The notes under the pieces: generated by a model
The model's input: only the letters and a program-made list of their open reading frames with translations
The model's database searches: none
Told to the model about the DNA's origin: nothing
Source of the DNA: Paraburkholderia haematera
GTDB taxonomy: Bacteria; Pseudomonadota; Gammaproteobacteria; Burkholderiales; Burkholderiaceae
Length of the DNA stretch: 64,000 nt
Assembly (NCBI RefSeq): GCF_905220975.1
Contig: NZ_CAJNBK010000024.1
Coordinates: 1-64,000 of the forward strand
Direction of reading: 5' to 3'
Translations under genes and position numbers: made by a program
Shown: piece by piece, positions 7,854 through 16,202 of the stretch
How positions within the stretch are numbered: the first letter of the stretch is position 1
Layout: each line of letters starts with the position of its first letter

Positions 7854-8165
7854 GGCAAGCACTCCATTGAGGGCAAAAAAAGTTAGCCACAAAGGGAAAA
7901 CGCGGAACGACGCAGCCTGTCAGCAAACGCTGCGCTTAAGCATAGAACAAATTGCGCGCCCTTATTTGCAAACGCCGACGATTTATACCGATCGATTCAT
8001 GACAAGTAAATCAGGCTGAACAATATTTGAAGCTTTTGCCTGGCGATTAAGCGGTTATGAGTTTATCGATCTATGCGGTCCACCATAAAAAATGACCGCA
8101 TGGATAAATGACAGCGTCTTCCACTTGACTTAGAGTGCACTCGAAGTCCTAACCTGAGTTCCGTC
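7854..8165. other. Intergenic region between divergent comEA-like and merR genes
   Basis: No gene seen. AT-richer than its surroundings. It contains a dyad ATGCGGTC (8073-8080) / GACCGCAT (8094-8101) with a 13-base A-rich spacer, imperfectly extended by outer TTATC/GATAA, and the MerR-type promoter listed separately. Both flanking promoters should lie here. Confidence 0.5.
8125..8155 (+). promoter_or_regulatory. MerR-type promoter with 19-bp spacer and central dyad
   Basis: TTGACT (8125-8130) and TAACCT (8150-8155) are separated by 19 bases, the overlong spacing typical of promoters activated by MerR proteins through DNA distortion. The spacer region holds a 20-base dyad, ACTTAGAGTG / CACTCGAAGT (8128-8147), with one mismatched pair. 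It directly precedes the merR gene, so autoregulation is expected. Confidence 0.75.
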
Positions 8166-8660
8166 ATGTCGAAAATGTCAAAAGCACTCACCATCGGGGA
8201 AGTCGCCGGAACGATCGGCGTCTCCACCCACACGCTGCGGTACTACGAACAGGCCGGCCTGATCCGGGCGGTCGGGCGTACGCAGGCGGGACATCGCCTG
8301 TATTCGCCGGCCGATCTCGACTGGCTGCAGTTCGTGATGCGTCTGAAGGCGACCGGCATGCCGATCGCCGGAATGCAGGCGTTCGCGGCGCTGCGGGCCG
8401 AAGGTGATCCTACGGTGAGTGAGCGCCGCGACATGCTGGTGGCGCATCGGGATGCGGTTTTGGCGCGGATCGCCGAGTTGCAGAGCAATCTCGGCGCGAT
8501 CATCGACAAGATTGCCTATTACGAGGCTGCCGGGCGGCAGCCCGCCGCGAGTACGCAGACACGACAGATCGACGAACCTCAATCGCTTTCGCATTCGGAA
8601 AAGGACTCACCATGGAACACGCACAAAACGATCGCTACACCCGAGGCTGGAACAAACTGA
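8166..8660 (+). CDS. MerR-family transcriptional regulator
   Basis: 164-aa MerR protein: winged helix-turn-helix TIGEVAGTIGVSTHTLRYYE near residues 9-28 (key residues RYYE, GLI), a recognition wing ending GHRLYS, and a dimerisation coiled coil around residues 80-125. No effector cysteine cluster, so it is not a metal sensor of the classic type; stress or small-electrophile sensing is possible. ATG 8166 lies only ten bases after the -10 box, so the mRNA may be nearly leaderless; ATG 8175 is an alternative. The 3' end overlaps the next gene by 49 bases in another frame, pointing to co-transcription and a regulator-target pair. Confidence 0.88.
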   Translation: MSKMSKALTIGEVAGTIGVSTHTLRYYEQAGLIRAVGRTQAGHRLYSPADLDWLQFVMRLKATGMPIAGMQAFAALRAEGDPTVSERRDMLVAHRDAVLARIAELQSNLGAIIDKIAYYEAAGRQPAASTQTRQIDEPQSLSHSEKDSPWNTHKTIATPEAGTN

Positions 8661-9022
8661 AGGAAATCGACGGCTCGACCGGCGAACAGGTGATCGCCGC
8701 GCTTGCGCCGATCGCGCCGGACTTCGGGCGCCTGCTGATCGAATTCGGTTTCGGCGACATTTACAGCCGGCCGCAACTCGATCTGCGCGCGAGAGAGATC
8801 GCAACGATTGCATCGCTGGCGACACTCGGCTGCGCGCAACCGCAGTTGAAGGTCCATATCGAGGCGGCCTTGAACGTCGGCTGTACGCGCGAGGAGATCG
8901 TCGAGGTATTCATGCAGATGGCGCTCTACGCGGGTTTCCCGGCGGCGCTGAACGCACTTTTCGCGGCGCGGGAGATTTTCGAACGGCTTGATCAGGCGCT
9001 GGAAGAGGCGCAAGTGGCCTGA
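8612..9022 (+). CDS. Carboxymuconolactone decarboxylase-family protein
   Basis: 136-aa member of the carboxymuconolactone decarboxylase/AhpD-like superfamily, seen in the RLLIEFGFGDIYSRP, LDLRAREIATIASLATLGC and HIEAALNVGCTREEIVEV segments and the terminal YAGFPAALNAL helix. The redox CxxC of AhpD is absent, so a true AhpD activity is not supported; substrate unknown. Translation starts at ATG 8612, with AAAGGA 8-13 bases upstream inside the merR reading frame. The overlap implies coupling with merR, whose promoter probably controls both. Confidence 0.85.
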   Translation: MEHAQNDRYTRGWNKLKEIDGSTGEQVIAALAPIAPDFGRLLIEFGFGDIYSRPQLDLRAREIATIASLATLGCAQPQLKVHIEAALNVGCTREEIVEVFMQMALYAGFPAALNALFAAREIFERLDQALEEAQVA

Positions 9023-9126
9023 GAAAAAAGAGAGGGCGGGTGGCTGCCGGACGGCAGCCGCTCTTGATGGGTTCGAGAGGCAACGAACGGTGACTTATTG
9101 CAAACGATTTAAATGCAGCGACGTAG

Positions 9127-10506
9127 TCAAACCGCCGAATCCACCCTGACCGCCGCCTCGGCGCGCAAATACCGCTTGCTCACGCCACGCCAGTACAGCA
9201 GCAAGCCGATGCCGGCAATCGCCAGGCTTGCCGTATTGGCGACCCAGAAGCCGCGCGCGCCGGTCAGCCACTCCGGCGTGTTGCCGGAGACATTGAAGCC
9301 GAGCAGATACCCGCCGCCGAGTCCCACGCCCCACAGCGCGACCGCATAGATAACGGTCGGCACGACCGCCACCTTGTACGCGCGCAGCACGAATGCGGTG
9401 GTGATCTGCAATGCATCGAACATGTGGTAGCACGCGACGATCAACACCAGCGGCATCGCCGCCGCCGCGACCTGCGCATCCGGCGTATAGCCTTCGATCA
9501 GGTACGGCCGAAGCACCAGCACGATCGCCCCGTAACAGCAGGCGATCGCCACGGCCATCATGATGCCGTGCCGCGACAGCGTGCGCGCCGCTTCCGGGCG
9601 ATGCGCGCCGAGCGCCTGAGCGACCAGCGTCGACGAAGCGATCCCAATGGCCAGCGGCGTCATATAGAGCACCGCGCCGATGTTGCCGGCGATCTGGTGT
9701 CCGGCGAGCGTCGTCGTACCGAAGCGGGCAATGAAGAGCGCCATGAACGTGTACGAGGTGACTTCGATCAGGTACGACAGACCCATCGGAATGCCGAGGC
9801 GTAACTGCGCCGCCTGCCGGCGCCAGACCGGCCAGCAGAAGTGCGCAAAGATCGCGAAAGGCTTGAACACGTGGACACGCGTCAACAGCAGCATCCCAAC
9901 CACGGCCAGCCCCCAGTTGATCGACGTGCTGGCGAGCGCGCAACCCGGCCCGCCGAGCGCCGGCACGCCGAGTCCGCCAAAGATGAACCATGTGTTGAGC
10001 GGAACCTTGAGCAGCAACGCGCCGATCTGCAGGATCATGACGAGCCGCGGTTTGCCGACTGCATTGGTGATCGAGCTGTAGACGCGAAAGGCGAGGCCGG
10101 CCGGCAAGCCGAACGCCAGAATCTGCAGATAGGCGACCGTCCGCTCGTGCAGCGCTTCGGGCACCCGCGCCACCTGCAGTACGGGCCCTGGAAAATAGAG
10201 AATCAGAAAGCCGATCACGGTCAACGCGAGCGCGAGCCACAAGGCCTGGCGCACTTCTTCACCGATCTCGATGTACCGGCGCGCACCGTAGAGCTGCGCG
10301 GTGATCGGTTGCAGCGCGGTCAGGATGCCGGTCAGACCGATGTAGACGGAAATATAGATCGACGAGCCGAGGCCGAGCGCGGCGAGATCGACGGCCGAAT
10401 AGCGGCCGACCATCGCCGTGTCGATCACACCGAACGCGATGATCGCCAGTTGGCCGATCAGCACCGGCCATGCGAGCCCGGCGATTTTCCGTACGTCGGC
10501 GAACAT
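9127..10506 (-). CDS. MATE-family multidrug efflux protein (NorM-like)
   Basis: Inner-membrane antiporter of the MATE family, expected to export cationic drugs in exchange for Na+ or H+. The 459-aa length, about 12 hydrophobic segments and the family motifs LAWPVLIGQLAIIAFGVIDT, the PITAQLYGA region and the repeated second half (LGIPMGLSYLIEV) fit NorM. I start at ATG 10506 (MFADVRKIAGL); the frame extends upstream within the preceding gene but without membrane-protein character. The upstream glycosyltransferase stop is two bases before this ATG, so the two genes form one transcription unit. Confidence 0.93.
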   Translation of the reverse strand: MFADVRKIAGLAWPVLIGQLAIIAFGVIDTAMVGRYSAVDLAALGLGSSIYISVYIGLTGILTALQPITAQLYGARRYIEIGEEVRQALWLALALTVIGFLILYFPGPVLQVARVPEALHERTVAYLQILAFGLPAGLAFRVYSSITNAVGKPRLVMILQIGALLLKVPLNTWFIFGGLGVPALGGPGCALASTSINWGLAVVGMLLLTRVHVFKPFAIFAHFCWPVWRRQAAQLRLGIPMGLSYLIEVTSYTFMALFIARFGTTTLAGHQIAGNIGAVLYMTPLAIGIASSTLVAQALGAHRPEAARTLSRHGIMMAVAIACCYGAIVLVLRPYLIEGYTPDAQVAAAAMPLVLIVACYHMFDALQITTAFVLRAYKVAVVPTVIYAVALWGVGLGGGYLLGFNVSGNTPEWLTGARGFWVANTASLAIAGIGLLLYWRGVSKRYLRAEAAVRVDSAV

Positions 10507-10508
10507 GA

Positions 10509-12266
10509 TCAGTCCGGCTTCTTGTGCCAGTTGCGGCGTTTGACGACCGGCGGCTTCGGACGGTCGATCCGCACATACAGGCGGAAGCGTTCGTCGCGGT
10601 CGGCCACGCGGCGGCCTTCCCACACCAGCTTCCACATGAAGTCCGACATCGCGCTCGGGTCGCCGAAGTCCTGGGTGTCCTGACGCAGGATTACGTCGCA
10701 ATCTTCGTTGAAGGAGAAATGCATGTCGCCGAAATAGGCGAACGTCGCGATTTGCGCGTTACCGAGGCGCACCGGCGAGATGCAGGTGTAGTCGTCCGGC
10801 AGGTGGCTCGCGATCTGCTGGGCGACATCCTTATAGGTCCGGCTGTAGTTGACGACCGGCAGCCACAGCGTCATCAGCAGCACCCACATCAGCGTCGTGC
10901 CGGCGCTCGAGAGCACCACGCTGCGCCACAGGACTTTCGGATGACGGGCCAGACGCCATTGCACCAGGACGAACCAGCAGATCGTCACGGCGACGGCGCA
11001 CACGAACGACAGAATCTTGAATTGCGGCGCAAAACCCGGAGCGAGACGCGCGAGGTTGCGCGCGAGCGGATGCGGGAAGCCGGTCAGCCCGGCTATGTAC
11101 ACCAGCCAGACGAAGCTGCCGAGGATCGTGAAGCTCAACAGTGCGAACCAGTCGATCGCGTTGATCGCGCCGCGTTTGAGCGTGGGCAGCGCGAAGGTGG
11201 CCAATACTGCGAGCGGCGGCAGCAACAGCATATAAAGCCGGTTTGACTGATGGCTCTGCAACACGACCAGAATGAGCAACGGCCCGATCACCGACAGCGG
11301 AATCGCGACGTGCGGCGCGCGCCGCAGGCCCGACCAGCTGAACCACGCCCAGAGCGCTAGCGGCCAGGCCGGCCAGGTGAAGAGCGGCAGATTCTTGAAC
11401 GCGTAGGCGGCCACCGAGCCAGGCGGCCCGGCGAATGACGACAGGCTGACGTGCACCCACTGGTTCAGGTACCAGACAGCGTCAGTGGGAAACGCGGCGA
11501 GTGCGGCGATCGGCCAGGCAACCGACAGCGCTAGCGCCACCGGCAAACCGGCCAGCAGCAGCCAGCGCGAACGCGCCTCGCGCACGATCAGCGCCATCGC
11601 CAGGGTGCCGAGCAACAACGCGCCGACCAGCACCGGGCTGCTGGCGAGAGCGACGAGTCCGAGCGCCAGGCCCCAGATCAGCGCACCCTGGACCGGCTTG
11701 TCGATCATCCGCACGAGCCCATAGACGAGCATGGCGATGCCGAAGAACTGCGCCACCTGCGGCGTGGTTTCGTGGCCGCGTTCGGCAAGGCCGAAGCAGG
11801 CGAGCAGGATCAGCAGCGCCCCGTCGGCAAGGGTGCGGCCGTAGTCGCGCGGCTCCGGCTCGCCGCCGAATGCGTATTTGAACGGCTGCACTTCGGCGCG
11901 CCGGCCGAGCAGATAGGCCGCATACCAGACGAACGCGCAGGCCGCGCAAAACAGCAGGCCCGTAAACACGCGGGAGGCATTGCTCGCGTCGACCCATGGC
12001 GCGAGCGTGCGGATCGCGCTGGCGCCGAGCCAGTAACCGAGCGGGCCGTCTTCCGTCATGTACTTGCCGACCAGATTCGGCAGCAGCCAGTCGTGCGCGC
12101 TGCCGTTGGCCATCGTCCACATGACGCCGAAGCCGGCTGCGTCCTCGTTCTTCCACGGATCCCGGCCGAACAGGCCGAAGAACGCGTAGACGATACAGAT
12201 GGTCAGCAGCAGCCAGCGCGGCAATGCGCTGGTCGCGGAGGCAGTGAGGCGAACGACAGGTCTCAT
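10509..12266 (-). CDS. Membrane glycosyltransferase of the ArnT/PMT (GT39-like) type
   Basis: 585-aa integral membrane protein with roughly 11-13 hydrophobic helices. The first periplasmic loop carries RDPWKNEDAAGFGVMW and EDGPLGYWLG, like the acidic catalytic loop of lipid-dependent glycosyltransferases of the ArnT/PMT superfamily. About 120 soluble residues follow the last helix (SRTYKDVAQQIASHLPDDYT...). It probably moves a sugar from a lipid carrier to an envelope acceptor; donor and acceptor are unknown. The start at ATG 12266 is chosen because hydrophobic sequence follows soon after; the longer frame upstream looks non-coding. It is upstream of, and two bases from, the MATE gene. Confidence 0.8.
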   Translation of the reverse strand: MRPVVRLTASATSALPRWLLLTICIVYAFFGLFGRDPWKNEDAAGFGVMWTMANGSAHDWLLPNLVGKYMTEDGPLGYWLGASAIRTLAPWVDASNASRVFTGLLFCAACAFVWYAAYLLGRRAEVQPFKYAFGGEPEPRDYGRTLADGALLILLACFGLAERGHETTPQVAQFFGIAMLVYGLVRMIDKPVQGALIWGLALGLVALASSPVLVGALLLGTLAMALIVREARSRWLLLAGLPVALALSVAWPIAALAAFPTDAVWYLNQWVHVSLSSFAGPPGSVAAYAFKNLPLFTWPAWPLALWAWFSWSGLRRAPHVAIPLSVIGPLLILVVLQSHQSNRLYMLLLPPLAVLATFALPTLKRGAINAIDWFALLSFTILGSFVWLVYIAGLTGFPHPLARNLARLAPGFAPQFKILSFVCAVAVTICWFVLVQWRLARHPKVLWRSVVLSSAGTTLMWVLLMTLWLPVVNYSRTYKDVAQQIASHLPDDYTCISPVRLGNAQIATFAYFGDMHFSFNEDCDVILRQDTQDFGDPSAMSDFMWKLVWEGRRVADRDERFRLYVRIDRPKPPVVKRRNWHKKPD

Positions 12267-12435
12267 GCAGTGTGTGGATATCGGATAAGCGGTGCAGCCG
12301 GGACCGGACGGAATGTCCGGCGGGAATGGCCAATTTGGAGCATCCGGCATTGTAGTCGTGCCGTGCGATGCGCGTCACGGCCGGTAACGGCTCGCAACGT
12401 GAACGGGATGCCTGTAACACGCCGCCGCAATGGAC

Positions 12436-12490
12436 GACGGTTCGCCGAGCGACGGTTCGCCGAGCGACGCTTCGGCGGGCGACGCTTCGC
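12436..12490. repeat. Imperfect 15-bp tandem repeat, 3.7 units
   Basis: GACGGTTCGCCGAGC occurs exactly twice (12436-12450, 12451-12465), followed by a diverged third copy (12466-12480) and a partial fourth (12481-12490). It lies between the convergent-side terminator of rpmE2 and the start region of the glycosyltransferase gene. No reading frame through it is supported. The rest of 12267-12588 shows only the terminator. Confidence 0.85.
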
Positions 12491-12515
12491 ACCCGGGCGT
12501 CTGGAATAGGGCGAC

Positions 12516-12546
12516 AAAAAAGGGCAGCTTGCGCTGCCCTTTTTTG
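12516..12546 (-). terminator. Terminator of rpmE2 (bidirectional form)
   Basis: AGGGCAGC (12521-12528) pairs with GCTGCCCT (12533-12540) around a TTGC loop, flanked by A-run and T-run on opposite sides, so it can end transcription both ways. It is 43 bases downstream of the rpmE2 stop. Confidence 0.85.
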
Positions 12547-12588
12547 CTGCTGCTTCGTTGCGGGCCAAGGCCGGCGACGAGGCGCGTA

Positions 12589-12855
12589 TTACTTCGCTGC
12601 TGCCTTGCCGGTAGCGCGCGTGCCGAACTTCTTGTTGAACTTCTCGACGCGGCCTGCCGTGTCCATGATCTTTTGTTGACCGGTGTAGAACGGATGCGAT
12701 TCCGACGACACTTCGATCTTGGCGAGCGGGTAGGTCTTGCCGTTGAATTCGCCAGTTTCACGCGTCTGGATGGTCGAGCGCGTGACAAACTTGAAGTCGA
12801 TCGACATGTCGATGAACAGGACTTCGCGGTAATTCGGGTGAATGCCTTCTTTCAT
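12589..12855 (-). CDS. rpmE2: 50S ribosomal protein L31 type B
   Basis: 88-aa L31 of the type B (zinc-independent) class: MKEGIHPNYREVLFIDMS start, SESHPFYTGQQKIMDTAGRVEKF core, and no CxxC zinc ligands. It binds the 50S subunit at the central protuberance. Type B forms often replace the zinc-binding form under zinc limitation under Zur control, but I do not see a recognisable Zur box upstream. An AAGGAAAG ribosome site precedes the ATG. Monocistronic, with its own terminator. Confidence 0.96.
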   Translation of the reverse strand: MKEGIHPNYREVLFIDMSIDFKFVTRSTIQTRETGEFNGKTYPLAKIEVSSESHPFYTGQQKIMDTAGRVEKFNKKFGTRATGKAAAK

Positions 12856-13098
12856 GGTCTTTCCTTTAATCTGGCGGTAGCCAACCCGCGTGCAGCCGCT
12901 ATGAATGCGGACAGCATCTAGGCGCGAGCCACTTGCCTGTGGTCGAAAAACGGCGATTATGCCAGAAAATCAGTCGCTTGACGACCTTTCTACTGCCTTT
13001 TTGCCAGTGTTTTGTGCCCCGTTCTCCGCTGTTTTGCCGATTCATTTTCCGTGCGCATGCGGCATGGTGCCCCCGCAGAGCCCTTTATGCAGCGGGGG

Positions 13099-13932
13099 TC
13101 AGGCTGGAGCGAACGCCAATCCGACCCGCGCGGGATCCTGCCGGTAATACCGCGCCAGCAGGCGATAGAGCTCGGGATACTCCGCCTCGAAGGCCTGCGG
13201 CTGGACGAACAAGGCTTCGCTGCAAACGGCAAAAAATTCCGATGGATGGTCCGCCGCGTACGGATCGATCAGCGAATCGCGCTCGAAACGTGCCCAGCGC
13301 CTATCCGGCACCGCGTCCACTTTCGCGCAGAAGTGGTCGAAGGCATGGTCGAAGACGTCGGCCCATGCCTGTGAATCGAGCGGTGCATGCCAGCGCCGCA
13401 TGAGCGGGGGGTGGCCGTCCGCCTCGCCGGTCAGCATGTCGATCTTGTGCGCGAATTCGTGAATCACGACGTTATAGGCGTCCGTGCCGCCGGTCATCTG
13501 CGCGTCTTCCCACGACAACACCACCGGGCCGCCTTCCCACGCTTCGCCGCTCGCGTCGTGCTCGACCTCGTGCACCACGCCGTCTTCGTCCTCGACCGTC
13601 TTGCGGATCACGAACTCGCCCGGATAGACAATCACGCCGACCCAGCCGCGATACAGGTCGAGGCTCAGGTTCAGCACCGGCAAACACGCCTGCGCGGCGA
13701 TCGCCACGGTCATGGCGTCGGTCAACTCGAGGTCGTGCGCAGTCGAAAATTCTTTTTGTGCGATGAACAGGCTGGTCAGCTCGCGCAGGCGCTCGCGATC
13801 CGGCGCCTCGAGATGGGCGAGGAACGGCAGGCCGTCGAGCGTGGCTTGCCAGATGGCGTCCTCGATCGCGTAGTTGCGCAGCGCGCGGTCACGGCGGCGC
13901 GTGCCGAGCCATTGGGTGAGTTTCGAGAACAT
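13099..13932 (-). CDS. mtfA: MtfA-type zinc metallopeptidase (M90)
   Basis: Cytosolic peptidase of family M90; E. coli MtfA also binds the Mlc repressor and so affects glucose PTS expression. The 277-aa protein has the zinc motif HEFAHKID near residues 157-164, a downstream glutamate (PSEFFAVCSEALF) as expected for the third ligand, and the family VGVIVYPGEFVI segment. The stop codon lies against a hairpin (CCCCCGC 13070-13076 / GCGGGGG 13092-13098) with no T-run. The MFS gene ends 15 bases upstream, so the two may be co-transcribed. Mlc interaction is known from E. coli only. Confidence 0.92.
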   Translation of the reverse strand: MFSKLTQWLGTRRRDRALRNYAIEDAIWQATLDGLPFLAHLEAPDRERLRELTSLFIAQKEFSTAHDLELTDAMTVAIAAQACLPVLNLSLDLYRGWVGVIVYPGEFVIRKTVEDEDGVVHEVEHDASGEAWEGGPVVLSWEDAQMTGGTDAYNVVIHEFAHKIDMLTGEADGHPPLMRRWHAPLDSQAWADVFDHAFDHFCAKVDAVPDRRWARFERDSLIDPYAADHPSEFFAVCSEALFVQPQAFEAEYPELYRLLARYYRQDPARVGLAFAPA

Positions 13933-13947
13933 GGCCTGATGAAACCC

Positions 13948-15504
13948 TTAGTCGATCTGTTTTTGCCACGCGGCGAAAATGCCGCCGCATATCGCGATGC
14001 CGATCAGAAAGTAAAAGCCGTCCAGCGAGCTCAGGAAGCTAGCCTGCTGCGTAACTATCCGGCTGATTTGCACAATCGCAAGCGAATGCGCCTCGGACGG
14101 CGAGCGGCCGGCGGCGCTGAAATCGCTGGTCAGCGCAGCGAGCGAACTCTGGAACAACGGATTGTACGGATTGACGAACTCCGCGAGGCGGGTTTGATGC
14201 AGCGCCTGCCGATGCTGTTCGACGATGATCACCGAAGCCGTCGCGAACGAGATTGTCAGTTGCCGCACGATGTTTTTCAGCCGGTAGCCGTGCGTGAATT
14301 CTTCGATGGCGAAGATTCTAAACGTCAAATTGGCGACCGGCAGCACGATAAACAGCAACAGCAGGCCGCGCAGCAGCATGGGTACGATCAGCGCGGCTTG
14401 GTCCACGCCGGGCGACATGCGCGTCATCCACGCAGCGGCGAACGCGGCCACCACGAAGCCTGGCACGATGATCCACTTCTTGCGCGGCAGGAGCTTCGCG
14501 TAACGCAGGTAGACGAACAGCGCGCTCGCTGAAATCAGCGACGTCACGCCGACCAGTTGCCCGGCATTCTCGACCGGATAGCCGAGGCCACTCTCGAGAA
14601 AACGTGACGTCAGATAGCTGAAAACGGTCGAGATGTAGTAGTAGAACATGTACAGCACGAGCCCGACCTGAAACACCTTTTCGCGCAGCGCATGCAGGCG
14701 CACCAGCGGCGCCGGATGGTGCCATTGCTGGTATGCAAACCAGCCAAGCGCGACGATGCCCGCGACAGTCAGCAGAATCAACCCCGGCGAGGCGCTGAAC
14801 AGCTGGAACCGCACTTGTTGCATGACGATTTGCAGCGCGCCTTGTGCGAACGCGAAGATCAGATAAGGCCAGAAGTGTGCCGCGCCGCGTTCTTCCGGCA
14901 AGCGGTTGCCCGTATCGGGCAGCGCGAGCAGGGCGAGGATGGCAAACAGCACGCCCACCGGTGCAGTGCAGGCGAATAGCGCGCGCCAGTCGAAGTGTGC
15001 AACCAGTTGGCCGCCGATCAGCGGTGCAAGCGCACTGCTCAACACGATCAGCACCAGAAAAGCACGGGTTGCCGCCGGCCGCTGCTGTGGCGTGAAACTC
15101 AGCTGAATCAGAATGCGGCAGGTGCCCATCATCGGGCCGATAAAGTAGCCCTGAAAGCCACGCGCGAACGCGAGTTCGATCGACGACTCGCATAACGTGG
15201 CGGCGATCGCGCCAACTGAATAGAGCAGCATGCAGCCGGCCACGTAGCGCCGGTAACCGAAGCGTTCGACCCACCATTGCTGCTGCAGGATGCCGAGCAC
15301 GGCCGCCACCGCATAGGCACTCGACGCCCACACCAGTTCGTCCGGCGACGCGTTGATGCCGCCTGCGATGTAGCTGGTGAAAAACGAAAAGATCGAGTTG
15401 TCGAAGTAGTCGAGGCCGGTGACGACGGCCAGCACCCACGGGAAAAAATCGCCACGCAGTTTTGCGGCGCTAAACAGCGGGACGCGGGGTGAGGCCATGC
15501 TCAC
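13948..15504 (-). CDS. MFS transporter (DHA2-like, 14 helices)
   Basis: 518-aa major facilitator with about 13-14 hydrophobic segments. Motif-like elements include DYFDNSIFSFFTSYI in the first helix and a loop DRxGRR-like VERFGYRRYVAG. The length and the N-terminal layout are those of the DHA2 drug:H+ antiporter group, although ligand specificity cannot be read. The GTG at 15504 overlaps the merR stop by four bases (GTGA); an ATG two codons later (15498) is an alternative. This overlap makes it the likely target of the adjacent MerR regulator. Confidence 0.88.
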   Translation of the reverse strand: MSMASPRVPLFSAAKLRGDFFPWVLAVVTGLDYFDNSIFSFFTSYIAGGINASPDELVWASSAYAVAAVLGILQQQWWVERFGYRRYVAGCMLLYSVGAIAATLCESSIELAFARGFQGYFIGPMMGTCRILIQLSFTPQQRPAATRAFLVLIVLSSALAPLIGGQLVAHFDWRALFACTAPVGVLFAILALLALPDTGNRLPEERGAAHFWPYLIFAFAQGALQIVMQQVRFQLFSASPGLILLTVAGIVALGWFAYQQWHHPAPLVRLHALREKVFQVGLVLYMFYYYISTVFSYLTSRFLESGLGYPVENAGQLVGVTSLISASALFVYLRYAKLLPRKKWIIVPGFVVAAFAAAWMTRMSPGVDQAALIVPMLLRGLLLLFIVLPVANLTFRIFAIEEFTHGYRLKNIVRQLTISFATASVIIVEQHRQALHQTRLAEFVNPYNPLFQSSLAALTSDFSAAGRSPSEAHSLAIVQISRIVTQQASFLSSLDGFYFLIGIAICGGIFAAWQKQID

Positions 15505-16022
15505 GTGGGTTCGCCCGACTTTTTCGCGCGCTTCGCGGGCGGCGTGTTCCCGGCTTTGGCGAATGCGTTGCGTCGCTGTTCCAGCAGTGCGTCGGCATTC
15601 TCACCGGCGAGGCGCCGTTCGAGATAGTCGAGGTCGGGACTCAGTTCGGCTCGCAGTTTCTGCGCTTCCTTGAGTTCGCGGCGCATCGTTTCGATGCGGG
15701 CATCGAGCGCTTCGACCTGGTCTGAGATCGCGTCACGAATTTGCCGCAGCGAGTCGGTGGAATAGCGATGGCCGCCTTCCACTGGCTCGAGCGGGCGCTT
15801 AAGCATTTCGGTGATGCTGTGCAGCGAGAAGCCGAGCGAGCGCAGACGCAGAATACGGCCGAAGCGCTTCAGGTCTTCCTCGTCGTAAAGGCGGTAACGG
15901 CCTTCACTGCGGGTAGGCGAGACGAGGCCGCGTTCCTCGTAGTACTTCAGCGTGCGCGGCGTGACGCCGAGGCGTTCGGCGGCATCGCGTACGGTGAGCA
16001 GGGCGGATGAGTCCTTCGACAT
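15501..16022 (-). CDS. MerR-family transcriptional regulator (second)
   Basis: 173-aa MerR protein: helix-turn-helix LTVRDAAERLGVTPRTLKYYE (near residues 9-29; key KYYEERGLV), wing GRYRLYDEEDL, a long coiled coil (about 85-130) and a basic tail. No effector cysteines. I start at ATG 16022 (MSKDSS); 14 further upstream codons are open but lie closer to the promoter. No clear ribosome site is visible. It overlaps the MFS gene by four bases and is preceded by a 42-bp palindrome that covers its promoter, so it most likely controls itself and the transporter. Confidence 0.9.
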   Translation of the reverse strand: MSKDSSALLTVRDAAERLGVTPRTLKYYEERGLVSPTRSEGRYRLYDEEDLKRFGRILRLRSLGFSLHSITEMLKRPLEPVEGGHRYSTDSLRQIRDAISDQVEALDARIETMRRELKEAQKLRAELSPDLDYLERRLAGENADALLEQRRNAFAKAGNTPPAKRAKKSGEPT

Positions 16023-16053
16023 AAGGTGGGGCAGGCATGACGGACTGATCTCA

Positions 16054-16095
16054 TTGTACTGCAACGTGTACGTTCACGTACATGTTGCAGTACAA
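16054..16095. promoter_or_regulatory. 42-bp near-perfect palindrome, probable MerR operator
   Basis: Two nested dyads share one centre: outer arms TTGTACTGCAAC (16054-16065) and GTTGCAGTACAA (16084-16095), inner arms TGTACGT (16067-16073) and ACGTACA (16076-16082). Only one base pair of 20 mismatches. Read on the minus strand, TACAAT (16058 to 16053) is a good -10 box partly inside the outer arm. The inner element resembles the ACGT-nn-ACGT core reported for LiuR-type MerR sites. Confidence 0.7.
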
Positions 16096-16130
16096 GCATG
16101 CACTTTTCGCGCGAAACCCCCAAGGACGAA

Positions 16131-16163
16131 AAAAAGCCGCTCGTTTCTGGCGAGCGGCTTTCT
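16131..16163 (-). terminator. Rho-independent terminator of rho
   Basis: AAGCCGCTCG (16134-16143) pairs with CGAGCGGCTT (16151-16160); on the minus strand the stem is followed by at least seven T. It lies 43 bases downstream of the rho stop. Confidence 0.85.
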
Positions 16164-16202
16164 TATGCGGTGCAGCGGGTGCGGCTGTTTCGGCCCGAGG
16201 CC

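Noticed and set aside
12850..12960. Zur box upstream of type B L31
   Set aside because: Looked for an AT-rich GTTATAATATAAC-like dyad; none found.
13070..13098. GC-rich hairpin after mtfA as a terminator
   Set aside because: Seven-base stem with a 15-base loop and no T-run on the minus strand; too weak to call.
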